Below, one piece after another: positions 1-5,131 of a stretch of DNA of 8,567 nt. Position 1 is the stretch's first letter, and every line of letters begins with the position of its first letter. The notes beneath the pieces were generated by a model. That model made no database searches. It was not told the DNA's origin and worked only from the letters and a program-made list of their open reading frames with translations. Source of the stretch: Candidatus Bathyarchaeota archaeon (GTDB lineage Archaea; Thermoproteota; Bathyarchaeia; 40CM-2-53-6); NCBI GenBank assembly GCA_005884605.1, contig VBBE01000061.1, positions 1 to 8,567 on the forward strand, written 5' to 3'. Both the position numbers and the translations under genes were made by a program.

Positions 1-276
1 CCGGAAACGCGGCCGGACAAAGAGATCTTCTAAGAAGAGGCCATGCCTCCCCTGCCACGTTGAATAATTCTGGAAAAAGAAGGCCATACCGGCCGGGCTA
101 CCATCCCACTCAGCAATCAGTACGCTAAACTTGGGATTCGCCGAGAAACCATCCCTGATCAAGTCGTCTTCTGTCGCTCGAACCGCATTGGGTTCCCTCT
201 CAAACTCCGCCAACTCGCGAATGAAAGACAAGATCAACGGGACGTCCTCGACACTTGCCTTGCGAATTTTCAACAT
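1..276 (-). CDS. GNAT family N-acetyltransferase, SSAT-like (N-terminal 92 residues, cut by window edge)
   Basis: Partial gene: reading from ATG at 276-274 the frame is open for 92 codons to the left edge. The protein begins MLKIRKASVEDVPLILSFI and continues through a RELAEFERE segment, an ATEDDLIRDGF segment, a beta-strand pair around LIAEWDGSPAGMAFFF, then NYSTWQGRHGLFLEDLFVRP. This order matches GNAT acetyltransferases of the spermidine/spermine N1-acetyltransferase (SSAT)/thialysine acetyltransferase type, where LYLEDFFV directly precedes the acetyl-CoA-binding R/Q-x-x-G-x-G/A loop. That loop would lie just outside the window. Family knowledge: these cytosolic enzymes move acetyl from acetyl-CoA to a primary amine, often a polyamine or small amino compound; the true substrate is not decidable here. 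An in-frame stop (TGA) lies upstream of the chosen ATG with no better start between. The gene follows the membrane-protein frames on the same strand after 34 bases and may share their transcript. Confidence 0.88.
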   Translation of the reverse strand, partial: MLKIRKASVEDVPLILSFIRELAEFEREPNAVRATEDDLIRDGFSANPKFSVLIAEWDGSPAGMAFFFQNYSTWQGRHGLFLEDLFVRPRFR

Positions 277-310
277 CGCTTTCAGGCTCTCGTTCCCTCT
301 TTCTTCGGAA

Positions 311-538
311 CTATCGGGGATTCTCGCTCAGTTCGCGCTTCCAACGCGATCTGAACCGTTCAATTTCTCTCTTTTGGGACAAGTATACTGCAAGAATGTA
401 CGCTGGAACGTATGCGTAGAACAAGATCGATTGAAGAGCGTTTTCTGTTGCAAGTTGATATGTTGCCAGCCCTACGATAAAGATGCCGACTGTACCACCG
501 AGGATATTGATTTTTTCCATCTCTCGCCCCATCTCCAT
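311..538 (-). CDS. Small two-helix membrane protein, probably the frameshifted C-terminal part of the upstream gene
   Basis: 75-codon frame starting MEMGREMEKIN, with two hydrophobic segments (roughly residues 10-30, INILGGTVGIFIVGLATYQL, and 36-54, SILFYAYVPAYILAVYLS) and a basic tail ending RSRWKRELSENPR. It overlaps the end of the upstream frame by 67 bases. The upstream frame reads HPEVWRWGERWKK just before the run of six A (511-516). Stepping back one base there gives WKKINILGG, which runs into this frame without a gap in character: amphipathic linker, then membrane helices. I therefore infer that it is the C-terminal half of a single protein of about 185 residues with four helices. The alternative is a separate overlapping gene using ATG at 538, 532 or 520. 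No protein family is recognised. Confidence 0.55.
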   Translation of the reverse strand: MEMGREMEKINILGGTVGIFIVGLATYQLATENALQSILFYAYVPAYILAVYLSQKREIERFRSRWKRELSENPR

Positions 539-867
539 ACCTCAGGATGAACCATCTCGTAGTGCGGGCGATGAATCCGCCGTAGGTCACGCAGCCTAAC
601 TGCGTCTGGAAGAAGTTTACCGCAGATAATGCAGCTAGCATTCTTCAGTTTAGCAAAACGCTCTCTCGCTCTCCTCATCGAATACTTGTAGCCCGTGAAG
701 GCGAAGAGAGGAAGAAACACGATCATGGGAACTAGGACAAACGCGACAGTGAGGTACGGGGCCACATTATCGGGAATGCTTCCCAGGACAAATAAAGCGA
801 CCGTGAATCCGAGCGGAGGCATCCCGGTTGCAAGCAGAATGAGCGTGGCGCGGCTTAGTCGCTTCAA
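472..867 (-). CDS. Membrane protein with two helices and a C2H2-like zinc-finger segment, apparently frameshifted at its 3' end
   Basis: 131-codon frame from TTG (867-865). Two hydrophobic stretches, about residues 7-29 and 38-59, are followed by a basic stretch (YSMRRARERFAKLKN) and then CIICGKLLPDAVRLRDL and HRPHYEMVHPE. C79, C82, H102 and H107 (plus H99) form a C-x2-C...H-x4-H set as in the short C2H2-like fingers I associate with archaeal membrane and hypothetical proteins, where the last His is often followed by PE. The finger would face the cytoplasm by the positive-inside rule. After RWKK the frame gives an unconvincing tail (SISSVVQSASLS), while the -1 frame continues with two more membrane helices, so a frameshift at the A-run 511-516 is likely. 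No ATG, GTG or other TTG lies between this TTG and the upstream in-frame TAG near 936. An AGGAG lies about 13 bases before the start, which is rather far. The function is unknown. Confidence 0.6.
   Translation of the reverse strand: MKRLSRATLILLATGMPPLGFTVALFVLGSIPDNVAPYLTVAFVLVPMIVFLPLFAFTGYKYSMRRARERFAKLKNASCIICGKLLPDAVRLRDLRRIHRPHYEMVHPEVWRWGERWKKSISSVVQSASLS
511..516 (-). other. Probable frameshift site: run of six A (minus strand)
   Basis: The minus strand reads TGG AAA AAA TCA in the upstream frame. Inserting one A (or slipping back one base) gives TGG AAA AAA ATC AAT and joins the zinc-finger-like membrane half to the following two-helix half. It could be a one-base deletion that broke the gene, a sequencing or assembly error in a homopolymer, or genuine slippage. 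It is not a perfect X XXY YYZ heptamer because the base before the run is G. Confidence 0.5.
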
Positions 868-900
868 ATGCTGTCCGGTTCTCCTGAGAATCGTTTCATC

Positions 901-908
901 TTTAATAA
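901..908. promoter_or_regulatory. TATA-like patch, possibly a shared bidirectional promoter element
   Basis: TTTAATAA on the plus strand is TTATTAAA on the minus strand, so both readings resemble an archaeal TATA box. It is the most AT-rich point between two divergent starts: about 33 bases before the TTG of the aconitase large subunit (938) and about 37 bases before the TTG of the minus-strand membrane protein (867). With transcription starting about 25 bases downstream of the box centre, both transcripts would have leaders of roughly ten bases. A BRE is not clear on either side. The assignment rests only on position and composition. Confidence 0.4.
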
Positions 909-937
909 CGAGAGTTTTGGTTCCGCCCCTGACCTAG

Positions 938-2215
938 TTGTCTCAGACGATCCTCAACAATGACTCCCTGACGTTTGCTGAGAAGATAATCAGTGTCAAG
1001 ACTGATGGAGGTCAAAAGATCCATCATGCCGGCGAGATCGCTGTTCTTCCCGCGGACATGGCTATGGCCCAAGATAGTACTGGACCCTTGGCGATCAAGG
1101 TCTTTCGCGAGATGGGGGTTCAGAAGGTCTGGGACCCAAAAAAGATCCATCTTGTGATAGATCATAGCTTTCCTGCTCCTGACGAGAAGGTGGCTAATCT
1201 CCATATTCTGATTCGAGAGTTTGTCAAGCAACAAGGGGTCCGGCTCGTCGAGGGTAGCATTTCCCACCAGCATCTCCTCGAAAATCATGTTGTGCCGGGT
1301 ATGGTTCTTTTTGGTGCTGATTCTCACACATGTCAGGCCGGAGCGATAGGCGCTTTTGCCACGGGTATTGGTAGTTCGGAGATGGCCGCCGTCTGGGCGA
1401 GCGGCAAGCTCTGGGTCCGAGTCCCCGAATCCATCAAGATCAATCTGACTGGCCAGTTCAAGAAGGGTGTCTATGCGCGGGATATCATAACTCACTTCAT
1501 CGGAATGGTCGGAGAAGATGGGGGCAATTACAAGTCGCTGGAATGGAAGGGTCCAGCGGTCAAGAACCTCTCCATTGCGTCAAGGGCTTGCATCAGCAAC
1601 AACTCGATGGAGTGTGGTTGCAAACTCTCTATCTTCGAAGTCGACCCCGTAACCCAGGACTGTTTCAAGACGGCAAATCGGAAAGCGATGTTCGAAGTCC
1701 ACGCGGGACCGAGAGCCCATTACAAAGAAGAGTACGACATCGATCTCGGAACTCTCGAGCCTCAGGTCTGGGGTCCGGGGAACGAGAGCAAAGTGCGTAG
1801 TGCTGGCGAATTCGGGGATGATCATTTGGACGAGGTTTTCATCGGCTCGTCCACCAACGGGCGATACGAGGATCTGCAGGTCGTGGGCAAGATCCTCAAA
1901 GGACACAAAATAAAGGCCGGGACCCGCTGCATAATCACACCCGCCTCCAGAAACGTGTTCGAGAGAGCAATCCACGATGGTCTAGCGGAAACGTTTCTTG
2001 AATCGGGAGCAGTGTTCACCAACGCCACATGCGGTGCATGCGTCGGAACTCACCTCGGCGTTCTCGGGGAGAATGAAACCTGTCTCTCCACTTCTCCACG
2101 GAACTATGTGGGACGAATGGGCGCCACAACAGCCAAAATCTACCTCTCATCTCCCGCAACAGCCGCCGCATCGGCACTGGAAGGACATATTGCCGATCCC
2201 AGGAGATACCTATGA
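938..2215 (+). CDS. Aconitase-family hydro-lyase, large subunit (LeuC/HacA-like) with an altered cluster-binding motif
   Basis: 425 residues, the usual length for the archaeal large subunit of 3-isopropylmalate dehydratase/homoaconitase. The family interconverts 2-hydroxy and 3-hydroxy di/tricarboxylates through an alkene intermediate, using a [4Fe-4S] cluster, in leucine, lysine or related chain-elongation pathways. Visible landmarks: DSTGPLAIK (46-54), catalytic D75-H76, H110-Q111, GADSHTC with D128, S129 and H130, the N221 and E225 region, TCGAC with cluster ligands C365 and C368, R388 and R393 in STSPRNYVGRMG, and SSPATAAASAL near the end. Oddities: the first cluster ligand, normally Cys in GSCTNGR, is Ser305 (GSSTNGR, codon TCC at 1850-1852). 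The usual Asn of STSNRNF is Pro387. Two uncommon cysteines (C226, C228) flank Gly after the active-site Glu225. TTG at 938 is the start because a TAG (935-937) precedes it and no ATG occurs before residue 41. No Shine-Dalgarno is seen. The gene overlaps the small-subunit gene by four bases. The subunit identity is secure; the substrate and cluster state are not. Confidence 0.9.
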   Translation: MSQTILNNDSLTFAEKIISVKTDGGQKIHHAGEIAVLPADMAMAQDSTGPLAIKVFREMGVQKVWDPKKIHLVIDHSFPAPDEKVANLHILIREFVKQQGVRLVEGSISHQHLLENHVVPGMVLFGADSHTCQAGAIGAFATGIGSSEMAAVWASGKLWVRVPESIKINLTGQFKKGVYARDIITHFIGMVGEDGGNYKSLEWKGPAVKNLSIASRACISNNSMECGCKLSIFEVDPVTQDCFKTANRKAMFEVHAGPRAHYKEEYDIDLGTLEPQVWGPGNESKVRSAGEFGDDHLDEVFIGSSTNGRYEDLQVVGKILKGHKIKAGTRCIITPASRNVFERAIHDGLAETFLESGAVFTNATCGACVGTHLGVLGENETCLSTSPRNYVGRMGATTAKIYLSSPATAAASALEGHIADPRRYL

Positions 2216-2763
2216 GCCTCCCACCACCATCCACGATCATCCGAGGCCGAACCTGGGTCTGGCCTAACGATGTGAACACGGACATCATCATACCGTTCCG
2301 GTTCAAAGCCCGCACCAACGACCCTGTCGAAATGGCGAAATATGCCATGTACGGGTTCGACCCCGAATTCTACAAGAAAGTCAAACCAGGCGACCTCTTT
2401 GTTGCGGGAAGAAACTTCGGGGGAGGATCCAGCCGCGAACAAGCACCGGTCGCCATCAAATACTCAGGAATAGCAGCAGTAGTCGCAGAAAGCTTCGCAA
2501 GAATCTTCTACCGGAACAGCTTCGCCATCGGCCTACCAGCACTAGAAGTCCCAGGAATAACCAAACGGGTCAAGCAATTCGACGAAATATCAATCAATCT
2601 TCAGGACTGGTCGGTCACCACCAAAGATGGGATGGTGTATCATGCGTTGAAGGTTCCAGAGTTCCTTCGAGGACTCATGCGAGAAGGAGGCCTCGTCGAG
2701 TATTACAAGAAGCACAAATCCTTCCCATGGGAAGTACTACAAGCAACGGCAAGCACGACCTGA
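2212..2763 (+). CDS. Aconitase-family hydro-lyase, small subunit (LeuD/HacB-like)
   Basis: 183 residues forming the swivel domain that closes over the large subunit's active site. Landmarks: [15 protein letters not shown] (17-31), the substrate loop, GFDPEF (48-53), [19 protein letters not shown] with the substrate-binding S73, S74 and R75, [22 protein letters not shown] and GLPAL (108-111). In archaeal homologues the loop after IIP-R carries a YLRT-type (homoaconitase) or YLV-type (isopropylmalate) sequence that governs side-chain choice. Here it reads FKART, matching neither, so leucine, lysine or another pathway cannot be picked from it. The family's usual NFGCGSSRE is NFGGGSSRE here. Translation is probably coupled: ATG overlaps the large-subunit stop (ATGA), with AGGAG at 2201-2205 at good spacing. 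The middle (about 2440-2590) uses A-ending codons more than the flanks. The gene ends 20 bases before the convergent hydrolase gene's stop. Confidence 0.9.
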   Translation: MSLPPPSTIIRGRTWVWPNDVNTDIIIPFRFKARTNDPVEMAKYAMYGFDPEFYKKVKPGDLFVAGRNFGGGSSREQAPVAIKYSGIAAVVAESFARIFYRNSFAIGLPALEVPGITKRVKQFDEISINLQDWSVTTKDGMVYHALKVPEFLRGLMREGGLVEYYKKHKSFPWEVLQATASTT

Positions 2764-2783
2764 GGCTGAAGCCATGTTCGAAC

Positions 2784-3389
2784 TCAGCTACTCGGCTGGA
2801 TTCCTTTCAGTTCTTTTTGCAACTGGTTGACTGTGGTGATGCGTGCGAATCGGCGTCGTAGGGCGTATTCTGTGCGCTCGCGTATGGCGTCGACTCCGAG
2901 TTCTTGGCCTGGCTTGTCCCAGTTCGGAATCGGAAAAGTCATCGTCGCTTCGGTGACAAAGTCTACCGCGTAGCCGAGGTCGGCTGCGATCCTTGCGGTC
3001 GTCTCGCAGCACTGCTCCATCTGGATACCCGTAATACTGACGCGTCTCACCCCTTTTTCAATCAGGTACGGTTGCAATGTCGTGCTTGTGAAGCAATTCC
3101 TCGTGTTCTTGACCATCACCGGCTCACCCTTGCGCGGCTTGAGAAAGTCCATCAGCTTGAACGAGGGGCTGTCCTTGGCGAACGCCTCGTCGCTGTCAGT
3201 ATGCAAGAAGAACACGACCGGCAGATGCGCAGCACGATAAGCTTCGACCAGAGCACTAACATTCTTTTCAAAAGACGGATTGTTACGTTTAGCCCATCGA
3301 GGGCCGACTTTGAACGAGTCCTGCGCATCAATCACGAGCAGCGCTGACTGTGCGATCGGAACCTGATTGGAATCGAGCGTTTCTCGCAC
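2784..3389 (-). CDS. Isochorismatase-like cysteine hydrolase
   Basis: 201 residues, normal for the cysteine-hydrolase superfamily of isochorismatase, nicotinamidase and N-carbamoylsarcosine amidase. The catalytic triad is in place: Asp21 in ALLVIDAQDSF, Lys94 in VMVKNTRNCF, and Cys127 in MEQCCETTARIAADLGY, with a second cysteine (C128) where Val is common. The fold order also fits: NVSALVEAYRAAHLPVVFFLHTD as the first Rossmann-like unit and YAVDFVTEAT after the nucleophile. The family hydrolyses amides or vinyl ethers of small molecules in the cytosol; nothing here fixes the substrate, so 'isochorismatase' is a family name only. GTG at 3389-3387 is the start because the frame aligns from there and no other start lies nearby upstream. 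AAAGGGAT lies just ahead and an AGGAGG lies about 20 bases upstream in a hairpin loop. It converges on the hydro-lyase operon and diverges from the nuclease-like gene. Confidence 0.9.
   Translation of the reverse strand: MRETLDSNQVPIAQSALLVIDAQDSFKVGPRWAKRNNPSFEKNVSALVEAYRAAHLPVVFFLHTDSDEAFAKDSPSFKLMDFLKPRKGEPVMVKNTRNCFTSTTLQPYLIEKGVRRVSITGIQMEQCCETTARIAADLGYAVDFVTEATMTFPIPNWDKPGQELGVDAIRERTEYALRRRFARITTVNQLQKELKGIQPSS
2801..2818 (+). terminator. T-rich stretch, possible archaeal-type terminator for the hydro-lyase operon
   Basis: TTCCTTTCAGTTCTTTTT lies 38 bases after the small-subunit stop, inside the 3' end of the convergent hydrolase gene. Archaeal RNA polymerase often terminates at T-rich non-template tracts without a hairpin. 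The tract also encodes part of the hydrolase C-terminus, so its composition may be incidental. Confidence 0.25.
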
Positions 3390-3402
3390 ATCCCTTTGAA
3401 GG

Positions 3403-3430
3403 CTTAGCCTGTGCCTCCTACAGGCTTAAG
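3403..3430. promoter_or_regulatory. Imperfect inverted repeat between divergent genes
   Basis: CTTAGCCTGT (3403-3412), a seven-base spacer GCCTCCT, and ACAGGCTTAAG (3420-3430) pair over ten positions with one bulged T. On the minus strand the loop reads AGGAGGC, a strong Shine-Dalgarno-like sequence, 13 bases or more upstream of the hydrolase GTG. The right arm (CTTAAGATA, 3425-3433) also resembles a TATA box about 25 bases before the plus-strand ATG at 3454. It could be an operator for a repressor acting on both genes, or an RNA hairpin at the hydrolase 5' end. Which one is an inference. Confidence 0.45.
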
Positions 3431-3453
3431 ATACTTGTTTGCTCGACAATCCC

Positions 3454-4005
3454 ATGAGTTTGGAGCCCGATTCTATGGACAGGGAGCGACTTTTCCGGCA
3501 GGATCTTGCCGTTGGTGGATCAGCGAAAGACATACTGCGAAGTTTGTTCGAATTAAGCGGATACACTGTCTATCTCTTTGGTTACGAGAGCTCGATGTCA
3601 GCTCTCAAGAAAGAGTTGACCAACCATGATTTTGCGAACACACCGCTTGTTCACCGAATCCGCTCGATGCCCGATTTTCTTGTCTCCGGTGATGGGAAAT
3701 TGCAGACGGTGGAGGTTAAGTTCAGGAGCAAGCTAGACAACAAAGGACAGCCCAGCGTACTATTGAGCAATTGGGAAGTCAGTCGTTACATGGATTTCTG
3801 GCCTGAATCTATCCTTGTTCTAATCAGCAATCACGACCACCGGTTCTATGCAAAACACGTCAGAGATTTCGTTCTGGGATCGTACGAGCAGAAATGGTTT
3901 CAGTACACCGACTTCTATCCCTTGCCTGACATTTTTCCGAAAACCGCCGGAGAACTGGACTCGTTTCATCGAGGAGTTGACAAGCTGGTTGGGATGTGGA
4001 AATGA
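3454..4005 (+). CDS. PD-(D/E)XK nuclease-like protein next to a DNA methyltransferase
   Basis: 183 residues from ATG 3454 (188 from TTG 3439). Numbering from the TTG, the segment 27-45 (GSAKDILRSLFELSGYTVY) looks like the first helix and turn of a restriction-endonuclease fold. RSMPDFLV gives the metal-binding Asp79, and after a short beta hairpin TVEVKFRS supplies Glu92-x-Lys94. Together these are the PD...(D/E)-x-K signature. A further strand-helix follows (SILVLISNHDHRFYAKHVRDF). Family knowledge: such folds cut DNA with Mg2+ in restriction, Holliday-junction cleavage or repair. I do not recognise the specific family. ATG 3454 is preferred because the TATA-like CTTAAGATA lies about 25 bases before it, as for leaderless archaeal messages; TTG 3439 is possible. 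The methyltransferase gene starts 85 bases after the stop on the same strand, which suggests a restriction-modification role. The nuclease assignment rests on one motif block and needs a profile comparison. Confidence 0.75.
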   Translation: MSLEPDSMDRERLFRQDLAVGGSAKDILRSLFELSGYTVYLFGYESSMSALKKELTNHDFANTPLVHRIRSMPDFLVSGDGKLQTVEVKFRSKLDNKGQPSVLLSNWEVSRYMDFWPESILVLISNHDHRFYAKHVRDFVLGSYEQKWFQYTDFYPLPDIFPKTAGELDSFHRGVDKLVGMWK

Positions 4006-4090
4006 AAGATTTTCTGAACCGGGAAGGGCAGGTTTGCGGCTTGTCTCAACCCATTCTCGCACTCGATAACGACGGAAGTTATCCCCAAGA

Positions 4091-5065
4091 TTGGCTTTTG
4101 CTCAGGTCAACGAGACTTTGAATCAGGACGGTGAGAGTTCTAAAGAAGCTTCTGCGCTTCGCGTTTTCTTTGGGGATCTCAGAAAGATGACTTCAACGGA
4201 TGTCGCTGATGGCGAAGTCTCTCTTATCGTAACTTCTCCACCTTACTTCAACGCCCCCTTCGATTATCCCGATCTTTTTCCGAGCTACGAAGAGTATCTC
4301 GACTTGATCAGGTCGTTCGCTTCTCAGAGCAGAAGAGTCTTGGGGAGAGGAAGAATCTGCGCTGTAGTCACCGATGACATGCTGGTGAAAGAAGAGGGCG
4401 GCAGCCGTTCGCGGAAATATCCGCTTGTCGCAGACACGACCAGAATTTTTCTAGATGAAGGCTTTCTCTATCGCGACAAGATAACTTGGGTCAAACCGGC
4501 TGGTTACACTAGAATCAGCAGGCGGAGCGGTGTCGTTCTACAGCATCCGTACCCGATGTACTTCTACCCGGACAACATCCAGGAATCCATTCTTCTGTTC
4601 CAGAACGGCGAGTTCGACTACAGCCAAGTGAAAGACGCGCCAAAGAGGATTCTCGAATCCTCCAAAATAGACACTGCCCAACTCAACAAGGAGAGATGGA
4701 ACCTGACCGTCTGGAACATTACCAATGTTCTGCCGATACCTGGTCGCGTGGAGGAAGGAATCGCCGCCTTCCCCGACGAAATTCCCAGGCGATTGATCAA
4801 GCTCTTCACTATGATTGGAGAAACCGTCTTCGACCCGTTCGCAGGATCCGGGACGACATTGAAGGTCGCCAAGGAACTGGGAAGAGAAGGAATCGGATAC
4901 GAAATTGACCTCGAACTCAAGCGAGTCATCAGAAAGAAACTTGCGGGAGAAGACTTCGTTATCGAAAACAGAGAAGGAGCTAGAAGGCTGAGAAAATCGC
5001 TACAAACCAAAATTCACCAACAGAGAAGCGTTGCGAAGTCGCCCGTTCCAAGACTAATCCTTTAG
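4091..5065 (+). CDS. Beta-class DNA methyltransferase (N4-cytosine or N6-adenine type)
   Basis: 324 residues. The catalytic motif IV comes first, VTSPPYF (47-53), after LRVFFGDLRKM and GEVSLI; the AdoMet-binding motif I comes near the end, VFDPFAGSGTT (246-256), followed by GIGYEID (267-273) as motif II. AAFPDEIPRRLIKLF (225-239) is the motif X helix before it. This IV-then-X-I order is the beta class of amino-methyltransferases. TSPPY is typical of N4-cytosine enzymes, whereas DPPY is typical of N6-adenine, so m4C is favoured but not proved. The central part, about 54-200, including KITWVKPAGYTRISRRSG and LQHPYPMYFYPDN, would hold target recognition. The tail after 285 is basic. TTG 4091 is the first start after an in-frame TAA (4067-4069); no ATG occurs before motif GDLRKM. 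It probably modifies genomic DNA, protecting it from the preceding nuclease-like protein if the pair is a restriction system; an orphan regulatory methylase is the alternative. Confidence 0.9.
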   Translation: MAFAQVNETLNQDGESSKEASALRVFFGDLRKMTSTDVADGEVSLIVTSPPYFNAPFDYPDLFPSYEEYLDLIRSFASQSRRVLGRGRICAVVTDDMLVKEEGGSRSRKYPLVADTTRIFLDEGFLYRDKITWVKPAGYTRISRRSGVVLQHPYPMYFYPDNIQESILLFQNGEFDYSQVKDAPKRILESSKIDTAQLNKERWNLTVWNITNVLPIPGRVEEGIAAFPDEIPRRLIKLFTMIGETVFDPFAGSGTTLKVAKELGREGIGYEIDLELKRVIRKKLAGEDFVIENREGARRLRKSLQTKIHQQRSVAKSPVPRLIL

Positions 5066-5101
5066 AGCCACCGCGACCCTCTCCGTGAAACCAGCTAGAG
5101 T

Positions 5102-5125
5102 GATAGTTGCCAGAGGGATAGTTGC
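5102..5125 (+). repeat. 9-base direct repeat just upstream of the transporter gene
   Basis: GATAGTTGC occurs at 5102-5110 and 5117-5125, 15 bases apart start to start, ending six bases before the transporter's TTG. Two same-face copies this close to a start could be a regulator site or overlap the promoter. They could also be chance in a 66-base gap. Confidence 0.4.
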
Positions 5126-5131
5126 TCGTCA

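Noticed and set aside
131..550. Plus-strand frame of 139 codons
   Set aside because: It lies opposite the GNAT gene and the membrane-protein frame, both with recognisable features; its own sequence is Ser-rich and unlike a known domain.
864..899. 11-codon leader frame MKRFSGEPDSI ending as TTGA over the membrane-protein TTG
   Set aside because: The only TATA-like box (901-908) is immediately before its ATG, so the transcript would probably begin after it.
902..1495. Long open frame of 197 codons antisense to the hydro-lyase large subunit
   Set aside because: Its protein has no family features and lies wholly opposite a gene with clear motifs; it is a frame shadow.
2761..2775. GGCTGAAGCC mini-hairpin after the small-subunit stop
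   Set aside because: Only four base pairs and no T-run next to it; too weak to call a terminator.
4002..4121. 39-codon frame (MKDFLNREGQVCGLSQ...) whose ATG overlaps the nuclease-like stop as ATGA
   Set aside because: The overlap is attractive and could be a tiny coupled gene or a shifted start of the methyltransferase, but it runs into the methyltransferase 5' end out of frame and has no family support.
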